Shown: positions 25,293 through 35,519 of the stretch, piece by piece | How positions within the stretch are numbered: position 1 is the first letter of the stretch | Layout: every line of letters begins with the position of its first letter | Source: Polyangiaceae bacterium | GTDB taxonomy: Bacteria; Myxococcota_A; Polyangia; Polyangiales; Polyangiaceae | Assembly (NCBI GenBank): GCA_020848455.1 | Contig: JADLAB010000322.1 | Location: 1 to 64,000, forward strand | DNA length: 64,000 nt | Direction of reading: 5' to 3' | Notes under the pieces: generated by a model | The model's database searches: none | Told to the model about the DNA's origin: nothing | Seen by the model: only the letters and a program-made list of their open reading frames with translations | Translations under genes and position numbers: made by a program

Positions 25293-26533
25293 GGTGGTGC
25301 GTCCTGCGGCGGCACCGAGAGCACGACCGGGCCGTCGCGCTCGGCCGTGAGCGCGTCGCCGAGGCCGAGCTCGATCTGTGGGCCGAGGCGCAGGCCCTTG
25401 AGGTAGGGGGGCTCGCGCCCGGCCAGGGTGCGGAGCACGACGAAGCGCTCGGCGCCGTCGTGCGCGTCCGCGATCTCCCAGCCCCCGCGCCACGGCGCGC
25501 CCCCGGCCGAGGGGCGCGGGGGACGTGCGGGGGCTAGGGGGTGCCAGGGAAACGCCAGCGGGCCGAGCGGCACGAGCCAGCGCTCGCCCGCCACCTCGGC
25601 CTCGAGGGGGCAGCCGGGATCGTCGGCGACGAGCGGCCGGAGGCGCACCGGCACCTGCTCGGCGAGTCGCAGCTCGACGCCCGGTCCGACGGGCAGCGGC
25701 GCCGACACGCGCGCGCCACCGAGCGTCGTGCCGTTGCGCGTCCCGAGGTCCTCGAGCCACGGCGCCCCGGCGCGCCGGAACAGGCGCAGGTGCTGGCGGC
25801 TCACGCCGTCGGCCTCGACGACGATCTCGCTGCGCGCCCGGCCGATGGTGACCTCGGCGCCGAGTGCGCAGCGCACGCGCACGCCCTCGGTCTCGAGCGC
25901 CACCGCGGGCCCGACGAGCAGGCGCGCCCGCACGGCGCGCAGCCTCTCGGCGACGCCCTCGTCGGCGTGCTGCTCGAGCCATGCGGCCCCCTCGCGGAGC
26001 GCCTGGCGGCGCTCGGCCACCCGGTCGAGGTCGTCCAGCCGCGCGAGCAGGGCGGAGCGCGCGCGCTCGAGCTTGCCGCTCTCGGCCTCGGCGTCGAGCC
26101 GCTGCTCGAGCTCCGCGATCGCACCGGCGTCGCGGAGCACGCGGATCTCACCCGCGGCGTCGCCGGCGAGGGCATAGGCGCGCGCGGCCTTCTGCCACTC
26201 GCCGCAGGCCTCGAGCTCCGCGGCAGCCGCGGCGAGCTCACCCTTCAGCGTGGCGCCGCCTCCCGCGAGGAGATCGAAGGCGAGCACCGCGCGCCGTCGC
26301 CGTGCAGCGCGCGCGTGCTCACCGTCGCCGCCTGCCCGCACGGCGCGCGCGCAGAGTGCCATGCGCTCGGCGGGGTCGCGGGCGGCGTCCGCGCGCGAGA
26401 GCAGCACGCGCGCCGCCTCGTCGCCGAGCTCGGCCTCGAGATACAGGCGCGCCGCAGCCTCGAGGTCGCCCTCGAGCTCGAGCCGCCGCGCCTTGTCGCC
26501 CCGCCGCTTTTTCCCGCCGAGAAAGCCGAACAT
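25289..26533 (-). CDS. FHA-domain protein with helical N-terminal region
   Basis: A 414-residue protein. Residues 15-200 are helical and TPR-like (LELEGDLEAAARLYLEAELGD). Residues about 218-290 form an FHA domain with the phosphothreonine-binding landmarks GR at 231-232, SRQH at 245-248 and NGT at 267-269. A beta-rich C-terminal part of about 120 residues resembles no family I know. The start MFGFLGGKKRRG is where compositional bias becomes protein-like. It is upstream of and overlaps the kinase gene by four bases, so the pair is likely a substrate/adaptor and kinase unit; it is divergent from pilB, 226 bases away. Confidence 0.85.
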   Translation of the reverse strand: MFGFLGGKKRRGDKARRLELEGDLEAAARLYLEAELGDEAARVLLSRADAARDPAERMALCARAVRAGGDGEHARAARRRRAVLAFDLLAGGGATLKGELAAAAAELEACGEWQKAARAYALAGDAAGEIRVLRDAGAIAELEQRLDAEAESGKLERARSALLARLDDLDRVAERRQALREGAAWLEQHADEGVAERLRAVRARLLVGPAVALETEGVRVRCALGAEVTIGRARSEIVVEADGVSRQHLRLFRRAGAPWLEDLGTRNGTTLGGARVSAPLPVGPGVELRLAEQVPVRLRPLVADDPGCPLEAEVAGERWLVPLGPLAFPWHPLAPARPPRPSAGGAPWRGGWEIADAHDGAERFVVLRTLAGREPPYLKGLRLGPQIELGLGDALTAERDGPVVLSVPPQDAPP

Positions 26534-26759
26534 CGCCCTCGCGCCCGGGGCATGCGTACGCTCGTGCGTCGGTGGCGACAAGTGCGGCCCCGGGCGACAC
26601 CGGTGCGGTCGGCGCGCCGAGCACGGCGCGGCGCGGCACCCGCTTCGCCCCAAGGGATGGGTTGACTTCGACGGCGCGCCCGTAAAGCATCAAGCGTCGC
26701 GGCCTGTCGCGCGGAACGTGCCCGCGGGGCGCCGCGCCCCGGTCATCGCCCAGGATCCC
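26534..26759. promoter_or_regulatory. Divergent FHA/pilB intergenic region
   Basis: A 226-base gap separates the divergently transcribed FHA gene and pilB, so it should contain both promoters. I could not identify a confident -24/-12 (sigma54) or sigma70 pair on either strand by eye. Confidence 0.4.
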
Positions 26760-28460
26760 ATGAGCCAAAGTCGTCTCGGCGAGCTGCTCGTACGCGAGAA
26801 GCTCATCAGCCTCCAGCAGCTGCGCCAGGCCCAGGAAGAACAGCGCCGCACGGGCACCCAGCTCGGCTTCGCGCTCGCCAAGCTCGGCTACATCTCCGAC
26901 ACGGAGATCACGACCTTCCTGTCCGCCCAGTACCGCGTGCCGGCGTTGAACCTGGCCGAGGTCGAGATCGACAAGGAGCTCGTCAAGATCGTGAGCCGCG
27001 AGGTGTGCGAGCGGCACATCATCATCCCGGTGAGTCGCGCCGGCTCCTCGGTCACGGTGGCGATGGCGGACCCGACGAACCTGCACGCCATCGACGACAT
27101 CAAGTTCCTCACCGGCTTCAACGTCGACGTGGTGGTGGCCTCCGAGGCCGCCATCCACGAGGCCATCGAGAAGAACTACGCCACCACCGCCGACTACACG
27201 GAGATGCTGGCCGATTTCGACGGCCAGGACATCGACTTCAGCGTCGAGGACGACGACGTCAACGTCAACGAGCTGCAGAAGGAGGCGGCGGGCGCGCCGG
27301 TCGTGCGCCTGGTCAACGCCATCCTGGTCAACGCCATCAACAAGGGCGCGAGCGACATCCACATCGAGCCCTACGAGAAGAAGCTGCGCATCCGCTACCG
27401 GGTCGACGGCGTGCTCATCCCCGAGATGGAGCCGCCGATCAAGCTCAAGAATCCGCTCGCGAGCCGCATCAAGATCATGGCGCAGCTCGACATCGCCGAG
27501 CGGCGCCTGCCGCAGGACGGGCGCATCAAGCTGAAGCTCGGCAAGGGACGCGAGATGGATTTCCGCGTCTCGGTGCTGCCGACGTCGTACGGCGAGAAGA
27601 TCGTCCTGCGGCTGCTCGACAAGACCAACCTGCAGCTCGACCTCACGAAGCTCGGCTTCGACGTCGAGCCGCTGAAGGACTTCCACTGGTCGATCAACCA
27701 GCCCTGGGGGATGGTGCTCGTGACGGGGCCGACGGGCTCCGGCAAGACGACCACGCTCTACTCCGCGCTGTCCGACCTCAACCAGCCCGGCGTGAACATC
27801 TCGACGGCCGAGGATCCGGTGGAGTACAGCCTGCCCGGCATCAACCAGGTGCAGATGCACGACGAGATCGGGCTCAACTTCGCCATGGCCCTGCGCAGCT
27901 TCCTGCGCCAGGACCCGGACATCATCATGGTCGGCGAGGTTCGCGACTTCGAGACCGCCGAGATCGCGGTCAAGGCGGCGCTCACGGGCCACCTCGTGCT
28001 CTCGACGCTCCACACGAACGACGCGCCGTCGACCATCTCGCGCCTCCTCAACATGGGTGTCGAGCCGTTCCTCATCACCGCGAGCGTGAACCTCGTCCTG
28101 GCACAGCGCCTGGCGCGCAAGGTGTGCGCCGAGTGCGCCGCACCCCACAAGATCGAGCAGGAGGTGATGCTCGATCTCGGCGCCACGCCCGAGCAGCTCG
28201 CCGCCCCGAACCAGACCAAGCGCGGCCGCGGCTGCAAGACCTGCAACGGCTCGGGCTACAAGGGTCGCATCGCCCTCTACGAGGTCATGCGCTTCAACGA
28301 GAACCTGAAGGAGATGGTGCTGCAGGGCGCCTCCACGAGCGAGCTCAAGGTCGCGGCCATCAAGCAGGGCATGAACACGCTGCGCATGAGCGGCATCGCC
28401 AAGATCCTCCAGGGCATGACCACGCCCGAGGAAGTCGGTCGCTGCACCATGGGCGACTGA
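26760..28460 (+). CDS. pilB: Type IV pilus extension ATPase PilB
   Basis: A 566-residue secretion ATPase powering pilus extension. The N-terminal MshEN domain begins RLGELLVREKLISLQQL with a second repeat QLGFALAKLGYI, the pattern linked to c-di-GMP binding. The ATPase core has Walker A GPTGSGKTTTLYS, an Asp box, Walker B IIMVGEVRDFETAEIA and the His box TGHLVLSTLHTND. A zinc site is formed by CAECAAP and CKTCNGSGYKGR (CxxC...CxxC), typical of PilB/GspE. The ATG giving MSQSRLGEL matches the family start; the longer frame upstream is antisense to the FHA gene. pilT follows after 16 bases. Confidence 0.97.
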   Translation: MSQSRLGELLVREKLISLQQLRQAQEEQRRTGTQLGFALAKLGYISDTEITTFLSAQYRVPALNLAEVEIDKELVKIVSREVCERHIIIPVSRAGSSVTVAMADPTNLHAIDDIKFLTGFNVDVVVASEAAIHEAIEKNYATTADYTEMLADFDGQDIDFSVEDDDVNVNELQKEAAGAPVVRLVNAILVNAINKGASDIHIEPYEKKLRIRYRVDGVLIPEMEPPIKLKNPLASRIKIMAQLDIAERRLPQDGRIKLKLGKGREMDFRVSVLPTSYGEKIVLRLLDKTNLQLDLTKLGFDVEPLKDFHWSINQPWGMVLVTGPTGSGKTTTLYSALSDLNQPGVNISTAEDPVEYSLPGINQVQMHDEIGLNFAMALRSFLRQDPDIIMVGEVRDFETAEIAVKAALTGHLVLSTLHTNDAPSTISRLLNMGVEPFLITASVNLVLAQRLARKVCAECAAPHKIEQEVMLDLGATPEQLAAPNQTKRGRGCKTCNGSGYKGRIALYEVMRFNENLKEMVLQGASTSELKVAAIKQGMNTLRMSGIAKILQGMTTPEEVGRCTMGD

Positions 28461-28476
28461 GCGAGAGGACGATCCA

Positions 28477-29598
<1,122 letters not shown>

Positions 29599-29672
29599 GC
29601 GCCCGGTGCCCGCCGCGCCCGTCACGGCACTCGGTCGTGTCACCGGGCCGGAAACAGGCTAGGAGAACGCCC

Positions 29673-31139
29673 ATGTGCGGGATCTTCGGGGTCGTCGGTC
29701 ACCCGGAGGCGGCGAACATCGCCTACCTCGGATTGCACGCGCTGCAGCACCGCGGCCAGGAGTCGTGCGGCATCGTCAGCTCGAACGCCGAGGAGCTCTT
29801 CGCGCACCGCGCGATGGGTCGCGTCGCCTCGGCCTTCGCGCCGACGGATCTCGAGCGCCTGCCGGGGGACGTGGCCATCGGGCACGTGCGCTACTCGACG
29901 GCCGGCGGCAGCCACCTGAAGAACGCGCAGCCGCTGGCGATCGACTTCGAGCTCGGCTCGCTCGCCATCGCGCACAACGGCAACCTCACGAACTACGAGG
30001 CGGTGCGCCAGCGGCTCGAGGCCCGCGGGTCCATCTTCCAGACCCGCAGCGACACCGAGGCGGTGCTCCACCTCATCGCGACGAGCCGCGCCGCGAGCCT
30101 GCGCGAGCGCATCGTCGACGCCCTGCGGCAGGTGGAGGGAGCGTACTCGCTCCTGTTCCAGGATCTGCGCACGGTGATCGCCGTGCGCGACCCGATGGGC
30201 TTCCGGCCGCTGTGCCTCGGCATCCTGCCGCTCTCGGGCGGGGGCGCCGCGGGGCGCGCCACGAGTGCCCAGCCGCCGCGCGCCTACGTGGTGGCGAGCG
30301 AGCCCGTGGCCTTCGACCTCATCGGTGCCGAGTTCCTGCGCGACGTGGAGCCGGGCGAGATGCTGGTCATCGATCGCTCCGGCGTGCAGTCGAGCCGCCC
30401 CTTCGACCCGCGCCCGCGGCGCAGCTGCCTGTTCGAGTACGTCTACTTCGCGCGGCCCGACTCGCGGCTCGACGGCGTCGGTGTCTACGACGTGCGCAAG
30501 CGTGCCGGCGCGCGCCTGTTCGAGGAGCACCCGGTGGATGGTGCGCGCGCCCTCGACACGGTGGTCGTGCCGGTGCCCGACTCGGGCGTGCCCGCGGCCA
30601 TCGGCCTGGCGGCACGCGCGGCGCTGCCCTTCGAGATGGGCCTCATCCGCAGCCACTACGTGGGCCGCACCTTCATCGAGCCGCAGCAATCGATCCGCCA
30701 CTTCGGCGTGCGCCTGAAGCTGAACCCCAACGCCTCGGTGCTGCGCGACAAGCGCGTCATCGTCGTCGACGACTCCATCGTGCGCGGGACGACCAGCCGC
30801 AAGCTCGTGCGCATGCTGCGTTCGGCCGGAGCGCGCGAGGTGCACGTGCGCATCTCGAGCCCGCCGACGGCGTGGCCTTGCTACTACGGCATCGACACCC
30901 CGACGCGCGCCGAGCTCATCGCGGCGAGTCACTCGACCGAGGAGATCCGGCGCTACCTCACCGCCGACACGCTCGGCTACCTGTCGCTGGAGGGCCTGCT
31001 CGGCGCGGTGCGCGACGTGGCGCCCGAGGCCGGCAGCGCGTCGGAGGCCGACCCCGGTCACTGCCACGCGTGTTTCTCGGGCGACTACCCGGTGCCCTTT
31101 GCCCGTGCGGAGCGCCAGCTGCGGCTGATCCACGGCTGA
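29673..31139 (+). CDS. purF: Amidophosphoribosyltransferase PurF
   Basis: A 488-residue enzyme catalysing the first committed step of purine synthesis (PRPP plus glutamine to phosphoribosylamine). The start MCGIFGVVG puts the nucleophile Cys at position 2, exposed after Met removal, with no propeptide. The glutaminase domain shows [10 protein letters not shown] and AHNGNLTNY, and the PRPP-binding motif is [15 protein letters not shown]-terminal cysteines in CHACFSG may correspond to the iron-sulfur ligands of the Bacillus-type enzyme. AGGAG lies about 7 bases before the ATG. It is likely under separate control from pilBT. Confidence 0.96.
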   Translation: MCGIFGVVGHPEAANIAYLGLHALQHRGQESCGIVSSNAEELFAHRAMGRVASAFAPTDLERLPGDVAIGHVRYSTAGGSHLKNAQPLAIDFELGSLAIAHNGNLTNYEAVRQRLEARGSIFQTRSDTEAVLHLIATSRAASLRERIVDALRQVEGAYSLLFQDLRTVIAVRDPMGFRPLCLGILPLSGGGAAGRATSAQPPRAYVVASEPVAFDLIGAEFLRDVEPGEMLVIDRSGVQSSRPFDPRPRRSCLFEYVYFARPDSRLDGVGVYDVRKRAGARLFEEHPVDGARALDTVVVPVPDSGVPAAIGLAARAALPFEMGLIRSHYVGRTFIEPQQSIRHFGVRLKLNPNASVLRDKRVIVVDDSIVRGTTSRKLVRMLRSAGAREVHVRISSPPTAWPCYYGIDTPTRAELIAASHSTEEIRRYLTADTLGYLSLEGLLGAVRDVAPEAGSASEADPGHCHACFSGDYPVPFARAERQLRLIHG

Positions 31140-31199
31140 CGCCCCCTGACGCCCCCCGGGCGGCTTGCGAAGCGCACACGCCGGCCGCATGATCGCAAG

Positions 31200-32204
31200 G
31201 TGAGCTTCCCCGCCGCGCCTGGCGCTCCTCTGGCGGCCGAGCCCGCGGCGGGCGGCGCGCCGACGGCCGGGCGCGAGCGAGTGTCGATCTACGACGTGAG
31301 CCTGCGCGACGGCCTGCAGAACGAGCGCGGCTTCGTCCCGACCGAGCAGAAGCTCGCGCTGCTCGACGCCCTGACGGGGGCGGGCCTCCGCCGGCTCGAG
31401 CTGACGAGCTTCGTGTCGCCGCGCTGGGTGCCGCAGCTCGCGGACGCCGAGGCGCTCGCCCGCATCGTGGGCGAGCGCCTGCGCGCACCCGCCGCGCCCG
31501 GCGCGACCGCCCCGCCCAGCCTGAGCGCGCTTTGCCCGAACGAGAAGGGGCTCGAGCGCGCGATCGGGGCAGGGCTGCGCGAGATCGCGGTCTTCCTCAG
31601 CGCGAGCGAGTCCCACAACCGGCGCAACGTGAACCGCAGCGTGGCCGCGTCGCTCGCCATCCTCGCCGCGGTGGTGCCGGCGGCGCGCGCCGCGGGGTTG
31701 GCCGTGCGCGGCTACGTCTCGACCGCCTGGGGCTGCCCCTACGAGGGACCCGTGGCGATCTCCGCCGTGACGCGCGTCGCCGAGGAGCTCGTGCGGCTCG
31801 GCTGCTACGAGCTGTCGCTCGGTGACACCATCGGGGTCGCGACACCGCGCAGCACGCGCGAGGTGCTCGGCGCCGTGCTCGCGCTCGTGCCCGCCGAGCG
31901 CATCGCGCTGCACATGCACGACACGCGCGGCACCGCGCTCGCCAACGTGCTCGCGGGGCTCGATCTCGGCGTGCGCGAGTTCGACGGCTCGGTCGGCGGT
32001 CTCGGCGGCTGCCCGTACGCGCCGGGGGCCGCAGGCAACGCCGCGACCGAGGACCTCGTGTACATGCTCGAGGGCATGGGCCTCGACACGGGCGTCGACC
32101 TCGACAAGCTCGTGGCAGCCGGGGATCTGGCCGAGCGCCTGGTGGGGCGCCCGCTGCCCGGCAAGGTGCACCGCGCCGGCCCCTTCCGGCCGCGCGGCAC
32201 GTGA
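31200..32204 (+). CDS. Hydroxymethylglutaryl-CoA lyase-family protein
   Basis: A 334-residue DRE-TIM metallolyase (GTG start). Motifs SLRDGLQNE (metal- and substrate-binding), the paired histidines of HMHDTRGTA and the family signature GGCPYAPGAAGN with its catalytic Cys are intact, so it should cleave HMG-CoA to acetyl-CoA and acetoacetate in leucine degradation. The first 25 residues are low-complexity Ala/Pro and may not be part of the fold. No other leucine-degradation gene is adjacent; the acyl-CoA dehydrogenase at 16561 is far away. Confidence 0.93.
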   Translation: MSFPAAPGAPLAAEPAAGGAPTAGRERVSIYDVSLRDGLQNERGFVPTEQKLALLDALTGAGLRRLELTSFVSPRWVPQLADAEALARIVGERLRAPAAPGATAPPSLSALCPNEKGLERAIGAGLREIAVFLSASESHNRRNVNRSVAASLAILAAVVPAARAAGLAVRGYVSTAWGCPYEGPVAISAVTRVAEELVRLGCYELSLGDTIGVATPRSTREVLGAVLALVPAERIALHMHDTRGTALANVLAGLDLGVREFDGSVGGLGGCPYAPGAAGNAATEDLVYMLEGMGLDTGVDLDKLVAAGDLAERLVGRPLPGKVHRAGPFRPRGT

Positions 32205-32281
32205 CACCGAGGATGAGACCCTCACGGAGACGCGACCCGCAGAGCTGCGCGGAGCCGGCGGCGTCCGGAGACTCCTTTCGT

Positions 32282-32304
32282 GTCACGCTCCGTGAGGGCG
32301 TGAC
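32282..32304. terminator. Hairpin between convergent genes
   Basis: GTCACGC (32282-32288) and GCGTGAC (32298-32304) form a 7-bp stem with a 9-base loop, 78 bases after the HMG-CoA-lyase-like stop and before the convergent lipoprotein stop at 32370. A further CTCACGGAG/CTCCGTGAG pair (32221-32229, 32288-32296) overlaps it. No T-tract follows, as is usual in very GC-rich genomes. Confidence 0.5.
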
Positions 32305-32369
32305 TACGCGGCTCGGCGCGGTCCGCTCGCGGCGTGAGCCCGTGGCTCGGCGCGAGCGCGCGCGCTCGG

Positions 32370-34007
32370 TCAGGGGATGAGGCCGCAGCCGAGGTGCGCG
32401 AACCACACGTCGTGCTCGCCGCCCTGGCGGTCGTCCCGGAACAGGATGCCGAGGTTGCCCTCGGGGCCGAAGGTGGTGACCGGGAAGATGCTGTCCCGGG
32501 GCCCGTTCGTGATGCGCCGCTCGGCGCCGAGCGACACGAGGGTGCGGTCGACCATGTGCGTGTAGAGCTCGTAGCCGTCGTTCTGGTCGCGGTCGTCCGA
32601 GTACACGAACAAGAGGCGGTCACCGAGAGGCTTGATGCTCGGGTAGCGCGAGCGGAACGCGCCCGGGTGCGACACGGCGGTCGGGGGCACGAGGAGCTCG
32701 CCGTCCTCGGCGAGGACGGCGGCGAAGATCGCCCGCTCGCTGCCGGTGCGGTCGAACCACGCGACGACGTAGCTGTCTTCGTTCCACACCACGGTCGGGT
32801 ACACCGACTCGGTGGAGCCGTCCGTGAGGTCGATGATGCCGCTCTGGGGCATGAGCGTGTCGTAGACGTACGTCTGGAAGCGCACGACCTGGTAGCCGGC
32901 GCTGCCGTTCGCGAAGGTGAGCCCGACGGTGCTCGAGCCCGACGCGATGACGGGCGACTCGTCGTCGGCGCCGCCGATCGGCGTGAGGGCCACGTTCCCT
33001 CCGAGCGGGACGCCGTCGACGCTGAGGCGCTGCGCATAGACGTCGAAGGTGCCGTTGCGGTCGTCCTCCCACGCGACCACGAACTCCTTGCTGTTCCAGC
33101 CGAGCGACGGGTAGATCGAGAAGCCGAGCGCGGTGGACAGGCGCGTGTCCGGGATGGCCTTCTCGCCGTGGCGCCCGAGCAGCGTGAAGTAGATCTCGTA
33201 GTCGCCGTCGCGCCGATCGTCCCACGCGATGCCGTAGCGGTCGCCGATCCACACGATCGGGCCGCCGTAGGAGTCCGAGTTCTGGAGCACCACCGGCTCC
33301 TCGAGGGGCGCGATCTTCTGGCCGTTCACGTCGAGCCCGGTCTGGTACATGACCATGCCGTTGCTCGTGCCCGAGTAGATGGCGAGGTAGCTCTCGCCGT
33401 CGAACCCGAGCCCGCCCGGGCTCGCCGGGGCGATGTCACCCGAGATGCGCACCTCGTTGCCGACGACCGTCCAGTCTTGCCCGTCGTCCACGATGCCGTT
33501 GCAGTCGTTGTCGACGCCGTCGCACACCTCGGGGTGGCCGGGGTAGGCGTTCTCGTTGGCGTCGTTGCAGTCGTCGCCGCAGGCGCCGGGGGTGCCGGCC
33601 TGCTCGCCCGGCAGCGGCGCGCGATGGCCGTCGCCGTCGATGTCGAGCGTCGAGGGGGCGTAGCTGCACACGCCGAACGCCGCGTCGCAGCTGTCCGTGG
33701 TGCAGGGATCGTTGTCATCGCACGCGACGACGAGCTCGGGCGGGGCGTAGCAGACGCGCGGCGGCAAGAGCTTGCCCGCGGGCAGCTCGACGAAGGGTGC
33801 CACGACCGAGCCCGGCAGGCAGCGGACCGGCGCGCAGAGGTCGGCGTGACCCGGGCAGTCGTCGTCGCGCTCGCACTCCGGGGCCGGCGGCAGCTGTGGG
33901 CCGAGCAGGAGCTCGGTGCGACCGCCGCAGCTCGGCCCCGCGCCCGCCGCGGCGAGCGCCGCGAGCATCACGAGCCGTCGCCCCGCCCCGCCGTGCGTCA
34001 CAGGCAT
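32370..34007 (-). CDS. Large lipoprotein with MopE-type motif and beta-propeller-like repeats
   Basis: A 545-residue protein. A signal with lipobox GAGPSC precedes a Cys-rich segment, then a MopE-type metal-binding motif (DCNDANENAYPGHPEVCDGV and DNDCNGIVDDG, about residues 135-170). The C-terminal 350 residues contain repeated blocks (IAWDDRRDGDYEIYF, VVAWEDDRNGTFDVYAQRL, VVAWFDRTGSERAIFA, FVYSDDRDQNDGYELY), each about 45-60 residues, consistent with a beta-propeller. Likely surface exposed; function unknown. The start overlaps the stop of the upstream Cys-rich gene by 10 bases, so the two are coupled. Confidence 0.8.
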   Translation of the reverse strand: MPVTHGGAGRRLVMLAALAAAGAGPSCGGRTELLLGPQLPPAPECERDDDCPGHADLCAPVRCLPGSVVAPFVELPAGKLLPPRVCYAPPELVVACDDNDPCTTDSCDAAFGVCSYAPSTLDIDGDGHRAPLPGEQAGTPGACGDDCNDANENAYPGHPEVCDGVDNDCNGIVDDGQDWTVVGNEVRISGDIAPASPGGLGFDGESYLAIYSGTSNGMVMYQTGLDVNGQKIAPLEEPVVLQNSDSYGGPIVWIGDRYGIAWDDRRDGDYEIYFTLLGRHGEKAIPDTRLSTALGFSIYPSLGWNSKEFVVAWEDDRNGTFDVYAQRLSVDGVPLGGNVALTPIGGADDESPVIASGSSTVGLTFANGSAGYQVVRFQTYVYDTLMPQSGIIDLTDGSTESVYPTVVWNEDSYVVAWFDRTGSERAIFAAVLAEDGELLVPPTAVSHPGAFRSRYPSIKPLGDRLLFVYSDDRDQNDGYELYTHMVDRTLVSLGAERRITNGPRDSIFPVTTFGPEGNLGILFRDDRQGGEHDVWFAHLGCGLIP

Positions 34008-34564
34008 CCGCCGAAGCCCTCGACGTCGATGACCTCGCACACGTAACCCGGCGGGCAGTTGTCGTTGCCCACGAGCGGACAGAGCTGCACGCACTGGGTG
34101 CCGCTGCCGGTGATCACGCACACGTACCCGGCGGCGCAGTCCTGGCCCCCGCCGCAGGGCGAGCCCTGGGTGCCGGAGCCGGCTGGATAGCAGAAGGAGC
34201 CGTAGATCTCCTGCCCACAGGGCTCGCTCGGATCGGGGTACTGCACGTAGATGTAGCAAGCCTCACCGGGTGCACAGTCGCCGTTGCCCTGGTGGTACGC
34301 GTCACACTGGAAGTCCTGGATCGGCGGACCGGCGTCGGGGCAGCCGGGATCGACGTAGTCGGACGGGGCGTCCGCGGGCGCGGGTCCGTCGGGCGGCGCG
34401 TCTGCCGGGGCGTCGATGAACAGGAAGCCCCCCTCGCCGTTGCCGCCGTCCCGCGTGTCGGTGATCTCGACCACGCTGGAGCAGCCTGGCTGCGCCACGG
34501 CGAGCGCGGGCACCCAGACGGCCACCGCCAGGATCAAGAAAGTCCGCACCCGCATGCGGCCCAT
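33998..34564 (-). CDS. Secreted Cys-rich protein of unknown function
   Basis: A 188-residue protein with a signal peptide (RTFLILAVAVWVPALAVAQPGC; cleaved, or lipidated at the Cys near residue 28). An Asp/Ala/Pro-rich linker follows, then a disulfide-rich C-terminal region of repeated short Cys blocks (CAPGEACYIYVQYPD, CGGGQDCAAGYVCVITG, NCPPGYVCEVIDVEGFGGC). This resembles the Dickkopf/EGF-like Cys modules seen in myxobacterial lipoproteins. Two in-frame ATGs exist (34564 and 34555); a TAGAAT box overlaps the first, favouring the second (MRVRTFLI). It is co-transcribed with the MopE-type lipoprotein. Confidence 0.75.
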   Translation of the reverse strand: MGRMRVRTFLILAVAVWVPALAVAQPGCSSVVEITDTRDGGNGEGGFLFIDAPADAPPDGPAPADAPSDYVDPGCPDAGPPIQDFQCDAYHQGNGDCAPGEACYIYVQYPDPSEPCGQEIYGSFCYPAGSGTQGSPCGGGQDCAAGYVCVITGSGTQCVQLCPLVGNDNCPPGYVCEVIDVEGFGGCL

Positions 34565-34664
34565 TCTATCCGCTGGTCCCGGGCGGTCGAGCCAATTGAG
34601 CGCCGCGGGGGCAGCGGCGGCGCGCTCCCGCCGCGCGAAGGTGCGTGCTACGAAGCGCTATCGC

Positions 34665-35519
34665 ATGGTCATTTCGTCGACGTCTCTTCTTCGTTGGACC
34701 GGGCGCATCGCGCTCTGCCTCGCGCTTGGCGGCGCGCTCGCGCCGGCGCTCGGCTGCGAGGCGCGGGTCGACGAGCCCCGCGCCGACCGCCGCTCCGCCA
34801 GCGCGCACGCGACGCGCTCCGGCCCGGTCGCCTCGGGCACCGGGACGCGGCCCCGCGCGAGTGCGGGGGCGAGTGCGAGTGCGAGCGCGGGCGCGAGTGC
34901 GGGGGCGAGTGCGAGTGCGAGTGCGGGTGCGGGGGCGAGTGCGAGTGCGAGTGCGGGGGCGAGTGCGGGGGCGAGCGCGGGGGCTAGCGCGGGGGCGAGT
35001 GCGAGTGCGAGCGCGAGTGGCGGGGGGAGCGCGAGCACGTCCGTCGCGAGCGGGCGCTGCGTGCGTCCGATGCCCGCGAGGGCCGAGCGCACGGTGCCGC
35101 CCGGCGCCGACCCCGCGTGCCCGCCCGATCCGCTCGAGGGGCGCGAGCCGAAGCTCCGCATGGGAACCGTGCGTTTCGTCGACGCCAACCTCGAGGTGGG
35201 CGTCGAGCTCGCCGAGGACCCGCCCGTCATCATGCGCGGTCTCATGTTCAGAAAGAGCATGCCCGAGGAGCGCGGGATGCTGTTCCTGCTCGAGGACGTG
35301 AAGGATCAGGGCTTCTGGATGAAGAACACCTGCATCCCGCTCGACATGCTCTACATCGCGGACGACGGTCTCATCGTCGGCATCGAGGAGAACGTGCCGA
35401 CCTTGACGCTCGAGACGCGGAGCTGCGGCTGCCAGTCGCACTACGTGCTCGAGATGAACGCCGGCTGGGCGCGCCGCCACGGCGTGAAGCCGGGCCAGCG
35501 GGTCGTGCTCGGGCTCTGA
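34665..35519 (+). CDS. DUF192-domain lipoprotein with long Ser/Ala/Gly repeat linker
   Basis: A 284-residue protein. The signal ends in lipobox APALGC (Cys 27). A low-complexity linker of Ser/Ala/Gly (about residues 65-122) follows, then a DUF192 domain (about 160-284) with the family features DPPVIMRGLMFRKSMPEERGML, FLLEDVKDQGFWMKNTCIPLDMLY and the C-terminal ETRSCGCQSHYVLEMNAGW. DUF192 proteins are small secreted proteins whose function is unknown. The ATG at 34665 is chosen because the signal begins there; the frame extends upstream without homology. TATCGC sits 3 bases before the ATG. Confidence 0.85.
   Translation: MVISSTSLLRWTGRIALCLALGGALAPALGCEARVDEPRADRRSASAHATRSGPVASGTGTRPRASAGASASASAGASAGASASASAGAGASASASAGASAGASAGASAGASASASASGGGSASTSVASGRCVRPMPARAERTVPPGADPACPPDPLEGREPKLRMGTVRFVDANLEVGVELAEDPPVIMRGLMFRKSMPEERGMLFLLEDVKDQGFWMKNTCIPLDMLYIADDGLIVGIEENVPTLTLETRSCGCQSHYVLEMNAGWARRHGVKPGQRVVLGL
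34857..35030. repeat. In-gene tandem repeat GCGAGTGCG/GCGGGG
   Basis: About 170 bases of imperfect hexamer-type repeats alternating GCGAGT, GCGGGG and GCGAGC, encoding the Ser-Ala-Gly-Ala linker of the DUF192 lipoprotein. Such tracts are prone to length change by slippage. Confidence 0.85.
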
